A stretch of 64,000 nt of DNA from CAVUNY01 sp963843535 (GTDB lineage: Bacteria; Chloroflexota; Anaerolineae; Anaerolineales; Anaerolineaceae), in contig CAWJKU010000002.1 in NCBI GenBank assembly GCA_963843535.1, positions 496,001-560,000 of the forward strand, in the 5' to 3' direction. The translations under genes and the position numbers were made by a program. Below, one piece after another: positions 7,486 through 16,678 of the stretch. Position 1 is the stretch's first letter. Each line of letters starts with the position of its first letter. The notes under the pieces were generated by a model. That model worked only from the letters and a program-made list of their open reading frames with translations. It was not told the origin of the DNA and searched no databases.

Positions 7486-9294
7486 TTGGCAACCGCTGTG
7501 AATGATTTCGATCTAAAACAAGCATATACCACAAACCGGCTGGTTGGGTTGTGGAGAATGATGTCAGGGTTCAAGCTGAGATACCTTGGCGCCACGATTG
7601 CGTTAGGATTTGGAGCACTCGCGAAAACTTCCACTTATCTCCTTCTACGGTATTTCATAGATAGTTATTTTATGGAATCCTCCCCGAGTGTCAGCCTGCC
7701 GTTAATCGCTTCAGGCTTTGTGGCCCTGGCATTCGTCGAGGGCAGCATGACTTTCATGAGTGGGCGATGGGCTGCTCAAACCGCTGAAGGAATCGCTCGG
7801 CGGTTAAGAAATTACCTGTTCGATCACATCCAGCACCTGAGTTTCACTTATCACTCCAAAATGGAAACCGGCGAGCTGATCGAACGCTCGACCTCCGATG
7901 TCGATGCCCTGAGGCGGTTTTATTCCGACCAGGCGATCGGGATCGGCCGTATTTTCCTGCTTTTCACGATCAATTTTATTGCCCTGGCCAGCCTGAACCT
8001 GAAGCTCGCCCTGGTTTCGGTCGTGGTGATTCCGTTCATCCTGGTAACATCGATGTGGTTCTTCAAACGCGTCACCAAAGCCTACGAAGCATATCAGGAG
8101 CAGGAGGCCACTTTATCGACCACACTACAGGAGAATCTCAGTGGCGTGCGCGTGGTAAAAGCCTTTGCGCGTCAGGAATATGAATCGGTGAAATTTGAAA
8201 AGGATAACTGGGAAAAATTCCAGCGCGGCAGGCGTCTTTTAAAGCTCCATTCCTTGTTCTGGCCAATATCAGACACCGTTTGTGGAGCCCAGATGCTGAC
8301 AGGTTACCTGGTCGGCGCCCTGATGGCGATCAACGGCGAAATATCGGTCGGCACCTATTTGGCTTATGCCGGATTGATCATCTGGCTGATCTTTCCAATC
8401 CGCAATTTAGGCCGCCTGATTGTGCAGTTCTCCACCGGTCAGGTATCTTACGGCCGGGTAATGGAAGTTATTAAGCAAGATCGAGAGCCGCTTGAGCTGG
8501 GCGACTACCTGCCTGAAAAAGGCATCAAGGGCAGGCTGGAGTTTTCGGATGTCGGTTTCGAATATGAGACCGGTTCGCCTGTACTCGAAAAGATTAGCTT
8601 TACTGTGAAACCGGGACAGGTAGTGGCGTTGTTAGGTTCAACCGGGTCCGGAAAAACTTCCCTGGTTAACTTGCTTCCCAGGTTCTATGATTACACCCAT
8701 GGATCAGTGTTGCTGGACGGTGTGGAGCTCAACCGTTACCCGCGCAGTTTTCTCCGCCAGCAAATCGGGATCGTGGAACAGGAACCATTCTTGTTTTCGC
8801 GGTCGATTCGCGAGAATATCGCCTATGGTGTAGGCCGTGATATTCCCTATGAGGAAGTCGTAAACGCCGCACGAATCGCCGCAATTCATAATGTCATCAC
8901 CACCTTTCCAGATGGATATGACACCCTGGTCGGCGAAAAAGGGGTCACTTTATCGGGCGGGCAAAAACAGCGCGTGGCAATCGCCCGCACTTTGCTGAAG
9001 AATCCGCGCATTCTGATCTTTGACGATTCGACTTCCTCGGTTGATACCGAAACCGAAGCCGAGATCCGTGAAGCGTTAACCCAATTGATGAAGGACCGGA
9101 CGACTTTTATCATTGCCCATCGCATCCAATCAATCATGATCGCGGATCTGATCCTGGTCATGGACAAAGGCCGCATCGTCCAGGCTGGCAAGCACGGAGA
9201 CCTGGTTAACCAACAAGGCATTTACCGAAAAATCTACGAGATTCAGACCCGCATCGAGGATGAGTTAGAAAAGGAGATTTCCGGTGCCGAATGA
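7486..9294 (+). CDS. ABC exporter half-transporter with degenerate ATP site
   Basis: The 602-residue protein fuses a six-helix ABC exporter membrane domain to a nucleotide-binding domain. The likely start is TTG 7486, with GGAGG 8 bases upstream; a longer open frame begins at 7429 but adds no recognisable sequence. The ATPase part has Walker A GSTGSGKTS, signature LSGGQKQR and Walker B ILIFDDSTSSVD, where the catalytic glutamate is aspartate. It overlaps the next half-transporter by 11 bases. Such pairs (BmrCD, TM287/288 type) are asymmetric exporters of drugs or lipids. The substrate is unknown. Confidence 0.93.
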   Translation: MATAVNDFDLKQAYTTNRLVGLWRMMSGFKLRYLGATIALGFGALAKTSTYLLLRYFIDSYFMESSPSVSLPLIASGFVALAFVEGSMTFMSGRWAAQTAEGIARRLRNYLFDHIQHLSFTYHSKMETGELIERSTSDVDALRRFYSDQAIGIGRIFLLFTINFIALASLNLKLALVSVVVIPFILVTSMWFFKRVTKAYEAYQEQEATLSTTLQENLSGVRVVKAFARQEYESVKFEKDNWEKFQRGRRLLKLHSLFWPISDTVCGAQMLTGYLVGALMAINGEISVGTYLAYAGLIIWLIFPIRNLGRLIVQFSTGQVSYGRVMEVIKQDREPLELGDYLPEKGIKGRLEFSDVGFEYETGSPVLEKISFTVKPGQVVALLGSTGSGKTSLVNLLPRFYDYTHGSVLLDGVELNRYPRSFLRQQIGIVEQEPFLFSRSIRENIAYGVGRDIPYEEVVNAARIAAIHNVITTFPDGYDTLVGEKGVTLSGGQKQRVAIARTLLKNPRILIFDDSTSSVDTETEAEIREALTQLMKDRTTFIIAHRIQSIMIADLILVMDKGRIVQAGKHGDLVNQQGIYRKIYEIQTRIEDELEKEISGAE

Positions 9295-11107
9295 TTATTA
9301 TGAGGACGAGAATCTAAACACAAAGTTCAGCGGGAAGGTCTTCGCCCGCATTTTGAAGCTTACATTGCCATATAAGAAGATGGTGATCGGTTTCCTGATT
9401 GCTATCCTGTTGTGTTCATTTCTGGACGCTTATTTTACTTTCTTGAGCAAAAGGATCATCGACGAGGGTATTACAGCCCGCAACTCAGAGGTGCTGGTAA
9501 GCATCTTGATCCAATACGGCCTGCTCATCGTGATCCAAGCCTGCCTGGTATTCTCATTCATCTACATGTCAGCCATGTTAGGCGAACGAATACGGTACGA
9601 TCTGCGTAAAAAGATGTTCAACCATCTCCAGCAGCTCTCTCTGGCGTATTTCAGCCGTACGCCGGTGGGTTGGGTCATGGCGCGAGTTACCTCAGATTCG
9701 GAAAGGGTAGCTGATCTGGTTACCTGGGGTATCATTGATTCCACCTGGGCCGTGATGAATATAACCACCTCGATGGTTTTCATGACGATCATCAACTGGA
9801 GACTGGCACTGATCGTTCTCTTCGCGGTGCCGATCCTGATTACGGTTGCTATCCAATTCCGCAAACGTATTCTGGGTGAATTTCGCAACGTTCGAAAATA
9901 CAATTCCCAAATTACCGGATCATACAATGAAAACATCACCGGTGTACGGGTAGTCAAAGCGCTCGGACGCGAAAAGGAAAATATGCGCGAGTTCAGCGTG
10001 CTGACCGATCATATGTACCGTTCTGGCTACCGGGCAGCCTGGTTGAGCGCTTTATTCCTGCCGACCGTACAGCTGATTGCTTCCCTCGCGTTGGGCTCGA
10101 TCGTCTTGTTCGGCGGTCTCCAGGCGCAAACAGGCGCAATGACCGTCGGCGGTATCAGCGCATTTGTGACCTATGTGACTTTTATGATGTGGCCTGTTCA
10201 GGACCTGGCGCGTATTTTCGCGGAAATCCAGCATGCCATTGCATCCGCGGAACGGATTTTTTCCCTGGTAGATTCAGTTCCCGGCGTTGTGGACCGTCCA
10301 GACGCCATTGACACCGGGACAATCCAGGGCGATATTGAATTCGATCATGTGCATTTTGCTTATGATGACGGAAAACCAGTCCTGACGGATTTCACCTTTA
10401 CCGCCAGGCAAGGCGAAACCATCGCGCTGGTAGGCCCCACCGGTGGTGGTAAAACCACAATCGTTAATCTGCTATGCAGGTTCTATGAACCCACTCAAGG
10501 CGTGATCAGATTCAACGGCCGTGACTACACGCAGCTTTTCCTGCACACCATACAATCCCGGGTCGGGATCGTACTGCAGACCCCCCACCTTTTTTCAGGT
10601 ACGATCCGCGAAAACCTGCGTTACGGGCGGTTAATTGCCAGCAATCAAGAAATCGAAGAGGCTGCTAAATTAGCAGGAGCGCACGAGTTCATATCAAAGC
10701 TGCCGAAGGGCTATGATGAACCGGTGGGCGAAGGGGGAAACCTCCTTTCGGTAGGGCAAAAGCAGTTGATCAGTCTTGCCAGGGCAATTCTGGCGAAACC
10801 CGAGATATTCATCATGGACGAGGCCACCAGCTCGGTTGATACGCTGACGGAAGCCCTGATTCAAAAAGGCATGGAAACCCTGATGGAAAGCCGCACCAGC
10901 TTCATTATTGCCCACCGTCTTTCAACAATCAAACGCGCCGACCGCATTTTGGTTATTGAAAACGGTCAAATTGCAGAAAGTGGAACTCATCATGAGCTTC
11001 TGCGGCAACAAGGCAAATATTACCAGCTTTATACCCGCCAGTTCCGCAATCAGATGGAAGAAGTTTACAATCCATTTGCGGAGAATGTGACGGTCACGTC
11101 AAGCTGA
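9284..11107 (+). CDS. ABC exporter half-transporter, partner with catalytic glutamate
   Basis: The 607-residue partner starts at GTG 9284 inside the previous gene. It has a six-helix membrane domain, Walker A GPTGGGKTT, a changed signature LLSVGQKQL in place of LSGGQ, and Walker B IFIMDEATSSVD with the normal glutamate. In a heterodimer, its Walker motifs pair with the intact LSGGQ of the first protein to make one working ATP site, while the other site is degenerate. The complementary pattern of losses shows that the two are true partners. A terminator follows at 11115. Confidence 0.94.
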   Translation: MPNDYYEDENLNTKFSGKVFARILKLTLPYKKMVIGFLIAILLCSFLDAYFTFLSKRIIDEGITARNSEVLVSILIQYGLLIVIQACLVFSFIYMSAMLGERIRYDLRKKMFNHLQQLSLAYFSRTPVGWVMARVTSDSERVADLVTWGIIDSTWAVMNITTSMVFMTIINWRLALIVLFAVPILITVAIQFRKRILGEFRNVRKYNSQITGSYNENITGVRVVKALGREKENMREFSVLTDHMYRSGYRAAWLSALFLPTVQLIASLALGSIVLFGGLQAQTGAMTVGGISAFVTYVTFMMWPVQDLARIFAEIQHAIASAERIFSLVDSVPGVVDRPDAIDTGTIQGDIEFDHVHFAYDDGKPVLTDFTFTARQGETIALVGPTGGGKTTIVNLLCRFYEPTQGVIRFNGRDYTQLFLHTIQSRVGIVLQTPHLFSGTIRENLRYGRLIASNQEIEEAAKLAGAHEFISKLPKGYDEPVGEGGNLLSVGQKQLISLARAILAKPEIFIMDEATSSVDTLTEALIQKGMETLMESRTSFIIAHRLSTIKRADRILVIENGQIAESGTHHELLRQQGKYYQLYTRQFRNQMEEVYNPFAENVTVTSS

Positions 11108-11114
11108 ACAACCC

Positions 11115-11160
11115 CTCCCCTTAGTCCCCAATCACCTTTGGAATAAAGGGGAGTTATTTT
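11115..11160 (+). terminator. Rho-independent terminator after the ABC exporter pair
   Basis: CTCCCCTT at 11115-11122 pairs with AAGGGGAG at 11146-11153, followed by TTATTTT. The loop is long but the position, 7 bases after the exporter stop, and the T-rich tail support termination. Confidence 0.65.
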
Positions 11161-11174
11161 AAAAAGGCGAGAAC

Positions 11175-13031
11175 ATGGTATCAATAGCCGAAGTACATGA
11201 AATCAGGCCAAAACTGCAGTCAGAGTTTAGCGATATTAAATTCGAACCGCGAACGGAGAATATTGCAGAGGCATACCGCTGGGGGCAGCAGCTGCATGCG
11301 GGTCAAACCAGGCTGAGCGGCGAGCCATTTTTTGAAACTCACTGCGCCTGGGTTGGCGCTTTTTTAGATAAGCTGGTAGGCAAAGAGGCCTGGACAATTG
11401 CCGGATTGCTGCACGATACCGTGGAAGATTCCGGAGAATCATTAGAGCGTATTACGCAGAAATTTCCCGGTACATTAGGCGAAGAAGTGGCTCATATCGT
11501 GGATGGCGTCACCAAACTCAGCAATCCTAGAGACGGCAGGTCGCGCGAGTTGGAAACTTTGCGCAAGATTGCAATGTTCCGCGACCCCGGAATTTTTTTG
11601 GTCAAATTGGCTGATAAAAGCCACAACGTGATGACCCTTGAGCACATGCCGCCAGAGAAGCGCCAGAAAAAAGCTGAAGAAGCCATCCGGGCGTATGGTA
11701 AACTGGCCGGGATTTTGAACTGCTATACCTGGCGGCGCTGGCTGGAAGATACGGCATTTCCATTTTACGATCCTGAAAGTTTCGAGACTGTGCGCTCAAA
11801 GATCGATCAAGATCCGCGTTTACACCCGGACTTTATCAATTCCATTTTACAGCAGCTGGCCGCGATCATGGAAAAGGAGAATATTTCCGGTCGGGTTGAG
11901 ATTATCGTGAACGGGTACTGGCAATCCTGGCAGAATCTGCGCCATCTCGCGCGCTTACGCGAAGCATCCCTGAATTCTTTTTCAGCCGTCAATGACCTGG
12001 TAAGCTTCCGAATGGTGCTCGACGGGGATGATGAGAACCAATGTTATCTACTGCTGGGGGCAATCAACCGCTATTTTGGCCCATATTTAGACCAGAGCAA
12101 GTTCCAGGATTACATCGCCAATCCCAAAAATGGTTACCGGGCTCTTCAAGCCACTGCCTGGAACGATGAACTGGGTGCCTTCGAACTGGCCATAGCCACC
12201 GAGGACATGGAAGGCGAAAACCGTTGGGGAATCGTGTATGCCATCAACCACAATAAAGATATCTCCAGTTACCGTCCGGTGGAAATATTGACCCCTACCG
12301 GGGGGGCGCGTTTCTTGCCGGATGGATCGTCTGTGCTGGATGCAGTGGCATCGATCCAACGTGAATTTTTACTTGACAAGATAAGCGCCGTGAATGTCAA
12401 TGGAAAATTGGTCAGGCTCTCCGACCAGGTTCATCCGGGTGACGTGGTGGAAGTCATCACCCAGGGCCCGCGAATTTCGCCTACCGAAGATTGGCTAAAA
12501 TTCTGCAATATTTCAACTGCGAATATGCTGCGCTCAGTATTGGCTATAGAAGGGCTGCGCCGGTCCGCAGAAGTGGGGCGAAAACTGGTTAAGGACCTGC
12601 TGGCTCATCGCGGATTAATGACCATGGAAGATGTACAGGCGTTGGAAAGTGATAAAGTGGTGAATTTGCTGGAGCGGGTATCTTGCGCCAGCCTCGAAGA
12701 TTTTTACTCAGCAGTGGGCGGAGGTGCGGTACGTCTCGGTGAGGTAACCACCGCCCTGGATAAGCTGGGGATCTCAAAGGAATTATTGGGATGGACCACG
12801 ATCAACATTGTCGCGGGCAAAGAATTGCACCGTCCAGGAGTGCTTGCCTATATTGCCAGGATCGTTTTTGAGCACGGCGGGAATATTCTGCGTTCGGTCA
12901 ACGATACTCTCCCGGATGGAGGTTTTTCGCTGCGCATTGTTGCGAAATCCATTCCCCCTGATCAAATCACTGAATTAGCAAAGGCCTTTATGAAAGGCGA
13001 GCAACATTTCAATATTGTAGAAATTGCCTGA
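11175..13031 (+). CDS. RelA/SpoT homologue (RSH) with intact hydrolase and degenerate synthetase domain
   Basis: The 618-residue protein has long-RSH architecture. The HD hydrolase at about residues 35-190 keeps H56, H80-D81, E84-D85 and the VKLADKSHN motif with D147. A synthetase-like region spans about 230-360, a TGS domain about 368-430, and a C-terminal ACT-like stretch about 545-618. In the synthetase region the basic substrate-binding segment is replaced by NGYWQSWQN, and the EVQIRT motif has become ELAIATE at 337-343. The conserved LHT histidine is a glutamine. It therefore probably hydrolyses (p)ppGpp but does not make it; a related pseudo-RSH role is possible. It is monocistronic. 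Confidence 0.82.
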   Translation: MVSIAEVHEIRPKLQSEFSDIKFEPRTENIAEAYRWGQQLHAGQTRLSGEPFFETHCAWVGAFLDKLVGKEAWTIAGLLHDTVEDSGESLERITQKFPGTLGEEVAHIVDGVTKLSNPRDGRSRELETLRKIAMFRDPGIFLVKLADKSHNVMTLEHMPPEKRQKKAEEAIRAYGKLAGILNCYTWRRWLEDTAFPFYDPESFETVRSKIDQDPRLHPDFINSILQQLAAIMEKENISGRVEIIVNGYWQSWQNLRHLARLREASLNSFSAVNDLVSFRMVLDGDDENQCYLLLGAINRYFGPYLDQSKFQDYIANPKNGYRALQATAWNDELGAFELAIATEDMEGENRWGIVYAINHNKDISSYRPVEILTPTGGARFLPDGSSVLDAVASIQREFLLDKISAVNVNGKLVRLSDQVHPGDVVEVITQGPRISPTEDWLKFCNISTANMLRSVLAIEGLRRSAEVGRKLVKDLLAHRGLMTMEDVQALESDKVVNLLERVSCASLEDFYSAVGGGAVRLGEVTTALDKLGISKELLGWTTINIVAGKELHRPGVLAYIARIVFEHGGNILRSVNDTLPDGGFSLRIVAKSIPPDQITELAKAFMKGEQHFNIVEIA

Positions 13032-13037
13032 CGTGTC

Positions 13038-13325
13038 CTATCCACCGACGATATAGTATAAAATCACAAGGTGCTCGCCATCCTGGGGACAATTATCCAT
13101 GTCGTCCGGCATGATCGGTTCTTCTCCGTTGCGGCTGAAAAAGTTGGCGCTAAGTAAAGATCGGCTGTCTTCAGAGATCACCGATCCGAGCAGCTGAGGA
13201 TATTCGTGCGCCAGGAATGCAACGATATCTCGATAACTGGCCTTTTCGCCAATTTCAATGATCCCGGTTTTTCGCCCGGCGATCGCCCGCGCGGCGCCGG
13301 TAAATTCGATCTCGATTTTCTTCAT
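13038..13325 (-). CDS. MoaD/ThiS-like beta-grasp sulfur-carrier protein
   Basis: The 95-residue protein has the beta-grasp pattern of MoaD and ends in the diagnostic GG (LYYIVGG), the C-terminus that is adenylated and thiocarboxylated. The central region is longer than in short MoaD proteins. It is the last gene of a minus-strand group of four with overlapping ends (4 bases with the gene at 13322). Two molybdenum hydroxylases lie a few kilobases away, which would need molybdopterin, but no MoaE or MoeB is nearby, so a role in cofactor synthesis is only plausible. Other sulfur-carrier roles are possible. Confidence 0.72.
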   Translation of the reverse strand: MKKIEIEFTGAARAIAGRKTGIIEIGEKASYRDIVAFLAHEYPQLLGSVISEDSRSLLSANFFSRNGEEPIMPDDMDNCPQDGEHLVILYYIVGG

Positions 13326-13636
13326 TCGAAGCTAAAAATGAACAGCAAGCCGCCAATTCCCGCAGGAATCCACCAGAATGGCTGGAAATCCAACAAGATT
13401 GCGCGGGTATACATGGCTAATCCAAGCAGCATCAAAAGGACTGCCGGAGCCAAGATCCACCAACTGGTGACTTTATAACTCGTATCGCGCGCAGGCAGCG
13501 GGGAGGCTTTCTTACCCTGCTTCATTTGATTTAATACGGTTTGAGATTCACGTCTCTTCCGACCACGCCGCAGCAAATACAGGCGCGCGTAAAATAACAC
13601 CACAATCACGATGATAACAATCATTCCTGGTTCCAT
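13322..13636 (-). CDS. Small membrane protein of unknown function
   Basis: I do not recognise this 104-residue protein. It has one N-terminal helix (MIVIIVIVVLFYARLYLL), a basic linker rich in Arg and Lys, and two close helices near the C-terminus (WILAPAVLLMLLGLAMY and FWWIPAGIGGLLFIFSF). It is predicted to sit in the inner membrane. It overlaps the MoaD-like gene by four bases and follows the 163-residue gene at 13648 by 11 bases, so it is cotranscribed with both. Confidence 0.6.
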   Translation of the reverse strand: MEPGMIVIIVIVVLFYARLYLLRRGRKRRESQTVLNQMKQGKKASPLPARDTSYKVTSWWILAPAVLLMLLGLAMYTRAILLDFQPFWWIPAGIGGLLFIFSFE

Positions 13637-13647
13637 TGTGTCTCCGA

Positions 13648-14139
13648 TTATTTCTTACGGTCTAAAAGATCGGTAATCGTATCAAGGAATGCTTTCTGGG
13701 TTGGCTTTGGCCCTTTGCCAATCTCAACATACCTTGCCGAACGCGTCAATTCCGCCAGTTTCGTCTGGCGGTCTTCGCTTTCCACATCACCCCTGGTGAT
13801 CACAAACACGCGCGCCAGATTTCTCCAGGATAGGATGCTGCGTTTCAGGGGTCGGGTGACCATCCCCAAAAAATATACCTCACCTACTTTCCTGGGCGAG
13901 GGCATCTTAACCAGGACAATTTCTCGTCCATCTGAATACGGCTTGATCTCAAAGTGAATCCCCTCAGGCGAGCTCCGCTGCGTTTCATCTACCTCAAGGC
14001 CAGCCCGATTCCACCAGAACTCCAGAAATTTGATGCCATCGCGCTGGATCATGGACATAAATCTCTCTGTCTCATGGTGAAATATTAACGGAAGAACTTC
14101 CAAAGAATATTTTTGATGCTGGCTTTGTTTGTCAGCCAT
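13648..14139 (-). CDS. Conserved-looking cytoplasmic protein of unknown function
   Basis: I cannot assign this 163-residue protein. It has no signal peptide or membrane helix. A mixed alpha/beta composition with the stretch IHFEIKPYSDGREIVLVKMPSPR and a following YFLGMVTRP strand suggests a compact domain. The start overlaps the end of the upstream SDR-like gene by eight bases, so the two are translationally coupled. Nothing in the context fixes a role. Confidence 0.6.
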   Translation of the reverse strand: MADKQSQHQKYSLEVLPLIFHHETERFMSMIQRDGIKFLEFWWNRAGLEVDETQRSSPEGIHFEIKPYSDGREIVLVKMPSPRKVGEVYFLGMVTRPLKRSILSWRNLARVFVITRGDVESEDRQTKLAELTRSARYVEIGKGPKPTQKAFLDTITDLLDRKK

Positions 14140-15016
14140 TATTAACCTCGTGTTTTTGCGTAGTTTGTTGCCACAGCCGTTCGATAAATTCGGATAATCC
14201 CACCGGGGGGCGGTTGATAATCGAAATTAAAGCGTGCGGGTTGCCACCCATGCCATACTTTTCATAATAATCAAACATTCTCATCAGTGTATCTACGGCA
14301 TAATCACTCATGCCATTCCTGCGAGCATTTTCCTCCCAGGATAACCTGGACCCTTTGACAGCCCGGACTGGTTTTTTAATGATCGCTCCAATCTTGTGCG
14401 CGATTTCGTCTTGTGAATAAGGTGACGTTGCCACCAATTCGAATATACCACCAAAAAAACCGGATTGGTTGGTAACAATCGCGGCGGCTTCTGCCACATC
14501 TTCAAGATCGACCATGCTCAGGCGAGTATCCGCTGAATAAGGAACCTCATAAATACCCTCATCGACAATCCGATGCCAATACGGGAGCAAGTTTTGCAAG
14601 TAAGCTGTGGGTTGAAGGATGGTGAAATTGATCCCGCTAGAAAAAATTTGCTCTTCGACCAGCAGCTTTTTCCAATGGTGCGGCATCTCCTGAGCTTGCG
14701 GATGAAAAACAGAATGGTAAACAAAATGCTGCACTCCCGTACTTTTCGCCGCTTGCAGCATATTCTTGCCAATTTCGACCTCATCCGGGCTCATATTCGG
14801 ACAGATGTGGTAGATCGCCTCTATACCCCGGCAGCCTTGAACCATGCGTCCAGGGTCGTTCAAATCACCCGAAAGGACCTCAACTGCTCCCAACCTCCTC
14901 GCTTCAGGTTCCTGGTATACATGATGAACCCAGGCTCTTACGCTGACTCCACTCAAAGACAGTTGGCGGATAACCGCTTTTCCGGTTTTACCGCTTGCAC
15001 CCGTAACAAGAATCAT
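14132..15016 (-). CDS. NmrA-like NAD(P)-binding atypical SDR
   Basis: The 294-residue protein begins MILVTGASGKTGKAVIRQL, a Rossmann GxxGxxG motif of NmrA/NAD(P)H-binding atypical short-chain dehydrogenases. The segment YHSVFHPQAQEMPHHWKKL holds the family's tyrosine/lysine-like region, though the canonical YxxxK is weak, so it may be a redox sensor rather than an enzyme. It heads the minus-strand operon 15016 to 13038. The substrate is unknown. Confidence 0.8.
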   Translation of the reverse strand: MILVTGASGKTGKAVIRQLSLSGVSVRAWVHHVYQEPEARRLGAVEVLSGDLNDPGRMVQGCRGIEAIYHICPNMSPDEVEIGKNMLQAAKSTGVQHFVYHSVFHPQAQEMPHHWKKLLVEEQIFSSGINFTILQPTAYLQNLLPYWHRIVDEGIYEVPYSADTRLSMVDLEDVAEAAAIVTNQSGFFGGIFELVATSPYSQDEIAHKIGAIIKKPVRAVKGSRLSWEENARRNGMSDYAVDTLMRMFDYYEKYGMGGNPHALISIINRPPVGLSEFIERLWQQTTQKHEVNNG

Positions 15017-15074
15017 TATTTGTCCAGAATTTTTCGTGAGGCTTTACTGGTGAGATTGTATATTTTTAGAAAGC

Positions 15075-15121
15075 GGGTCCTAAGATAGGAGAGGATAAAA
15101 ACCCTCTTTATCTTAGGACCC
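15075..15121 (-). terminator. Large hairpin downstream of the NCS2 permease
   Basis: GGGTCCTAAGATA (15075-15087) and TATCTTAGGACCC (15109-15121) form a perfect 13-base-pair stem. An inner AGAGG/CCTCT stem lies in the loop. It sits 25 bases past the permease stop and before the next minus-strand gene, as a terminator would. No strong T-run follows, so it could also protect the transcript 3' end. Confidence 0.55.
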
Positions 15122-15145
15122 CGGATCAAATCAAACAAGAGATAA

Positions 15146-16540
15146 CTATTTCTTTTCCACTTGCGCGCGTTCTGTGGGCGGTTTGAAGAAAACAAACACC
15201 AGGTTGATCAGAATGCCCAGAACAGCTCCTGTGGCAATGGCGGGGAGACCCTGGGGGAACAGGCCACTTAAGAAGCCGCTTACCGGCAAGAATCCACCGG
15301 AGTATCCGATGTTCCCACCAATACCGACAATCAAGATCACCGCGCCGATCGCCAGCTGCTTGGGGTCATACAGGTTTACTTTTTCAGACATCATCAACGC
15401 AATACCTTGCATACCAATGACGCCAAAGAGGTAAATCGATAACCCACCAGCCACAGCCGTCGGCAGTGAATTGACGATATCTGCCAGCCATCCCAAGAAA
15501 CCCAGCAAGACCGCGATCACACCAGCGGTCAGCAGGACAGGACCGGAGTAGTTGCGGGTGATCACCATCAGGGAGTTGTTCTCGCCGTAGTTGGTGCCGG
15601 CGGTGGAACCGAAGATGCCGTTGATGATGTCGTCCAAACCATCCAGCATCAGGTTCAAGCCGATGTACTCCGACAGCTTATACGGTTCGCGCCCCTGTTC
15701 CTCAGCCAGGTGATCCACGTACAGGCTGATCTGATACAGGTGGGCCGTCAATTCCGGGATGGTCGCTATAGCCATGACGCCTACGCCAAAGATCACGGTC
15801 AGGGTCAATGGATCATTGAACACCGGGAATGTGAACGAGGGAAGGCGGAAAAAGGTTCCCAGATTGATGCTCACCAGGCCGAAGGGGATCGCGACGAGGT
15901 AACCGACCAATGCGCCTAGCAGGATTGGCAGCATACCCAAAAAGCCCTTGTTCTGCAGGTAAACTGAGAACATGATAGCGGCGATTAAGGTAACCATAGC
16001 TACGATCCACCAGGAACCAATACCGGCGGGATTATTCAAGAACCCGGAGGCATTATTCAAGGCGGCAGCGCCCAGGCCGATACCAATGGTGCAGGCCACG
16101 GGGCCGGTGATGCTGGCGGGGAGAATTACATCGATCGCTTTCTTGCCACCGGCAACCCGGATGAGCAGGCCAATCAGAACATTGATGATACCGGTTGCCA
16201 GGAACCCGGCCTGGACGACCGACAGGATGTGAGGATCCGCCGGAACACCAAAAGTGGGTTTGGTGATGGCAGTCACTGCCGCGATATAGCTGAAGCTGGA
16301 GCCATAATATAAGGGAATAAACTTACCCATTGCCAGCTTTGAGCCAATCAGGGCGATGATCGTGCCAAAACCTGTGACGGTCAGGACGGTCGGGACCGGG
16401 AATCCCATCAGCAGGGCGCACAACACTGTGGCAGGGAACATAGTCAGGACGTGTTGTAGGCCGAGTAAGATCATCTGCCCCCATGGGGGTTGGTCATTGG
16501 GCAGATACCCGAAAACTTTCGCTTTTGCATTTGCAGCCAT
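15146..16540 (-). CDS. NCS2-family nucleobase permease, UraA (uracil)-like
   Basis: The 464-residue carrier has about 14 membrane segments. Family landmarks are present: GLQHVLTMFPATVL in helix 1, YYGSSFSYIAAV in helix 3, a glutamate in PELTAHLY in helix 8 and GTNYGENNSLMVITR in helix 10. The GEN motif of helix 10 is the uracil-permease form; xanthine and urate carriers have a different sequence there. ATG 16540 is preferred because AGGAG lies 10 bases before it; the longer frame to 16576 lacks this. It is next to CoxG and Mo-hydroxylase genes, suggesting that it imports their substrate, probably a pyrimidine. Confidence 0.88.
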   Translation of the reverse strand: MAANAKAKVFGYLPNDQPPWGQMILLGLQHVLTMFPATVLCALLMGFPVPTVLTVTGFGTIIALIGSKLAMGKFIPLYYGSSFSYIAAVTAITKPTFGVPADPHILSVVQAGFLATGIINVLIGLLIRVAGGKKAIDVILPASITGPVACTIGIGLGAAALNNASGFLNNPAGIGSWWIVAMVTLIAAIMFSVYLQNKGFLGMLPILLGALVGYLVAIPFGLVSINLGTFFRLPSFTFPVFNDPLTLTVIFGVGVMAIATIPELTAHLYQISLYVDHLAEEQGREPYKLSEYIGLNLMLDGLDDIINGIFGSTAGTNYGENNSLMVITRNYSGPVLLTAGVIAVLLGFLGWLADIVNSLPTAVAGGLSIYLFGVIGMQGIALMMSEKVNLYDPKQLAIGAVILIVGIGGNIGYSGGFLPVSGFLSGLFPQGLPAIATGAVLGILINLVFVFFKPPTERAQVEKK

Positions 16541-16678
16541 TTTGCATTCTCTCCTTTTAGCAATGTCATTCGTCAATGAACTTGTTGACGGGTGAAACCG
16601 ATGAAAAAATTATGCTTGGTAATTACCTCCTTTCGATTCAAATATATCGATTCAAAATATCCCCATCTATGAATCCAT

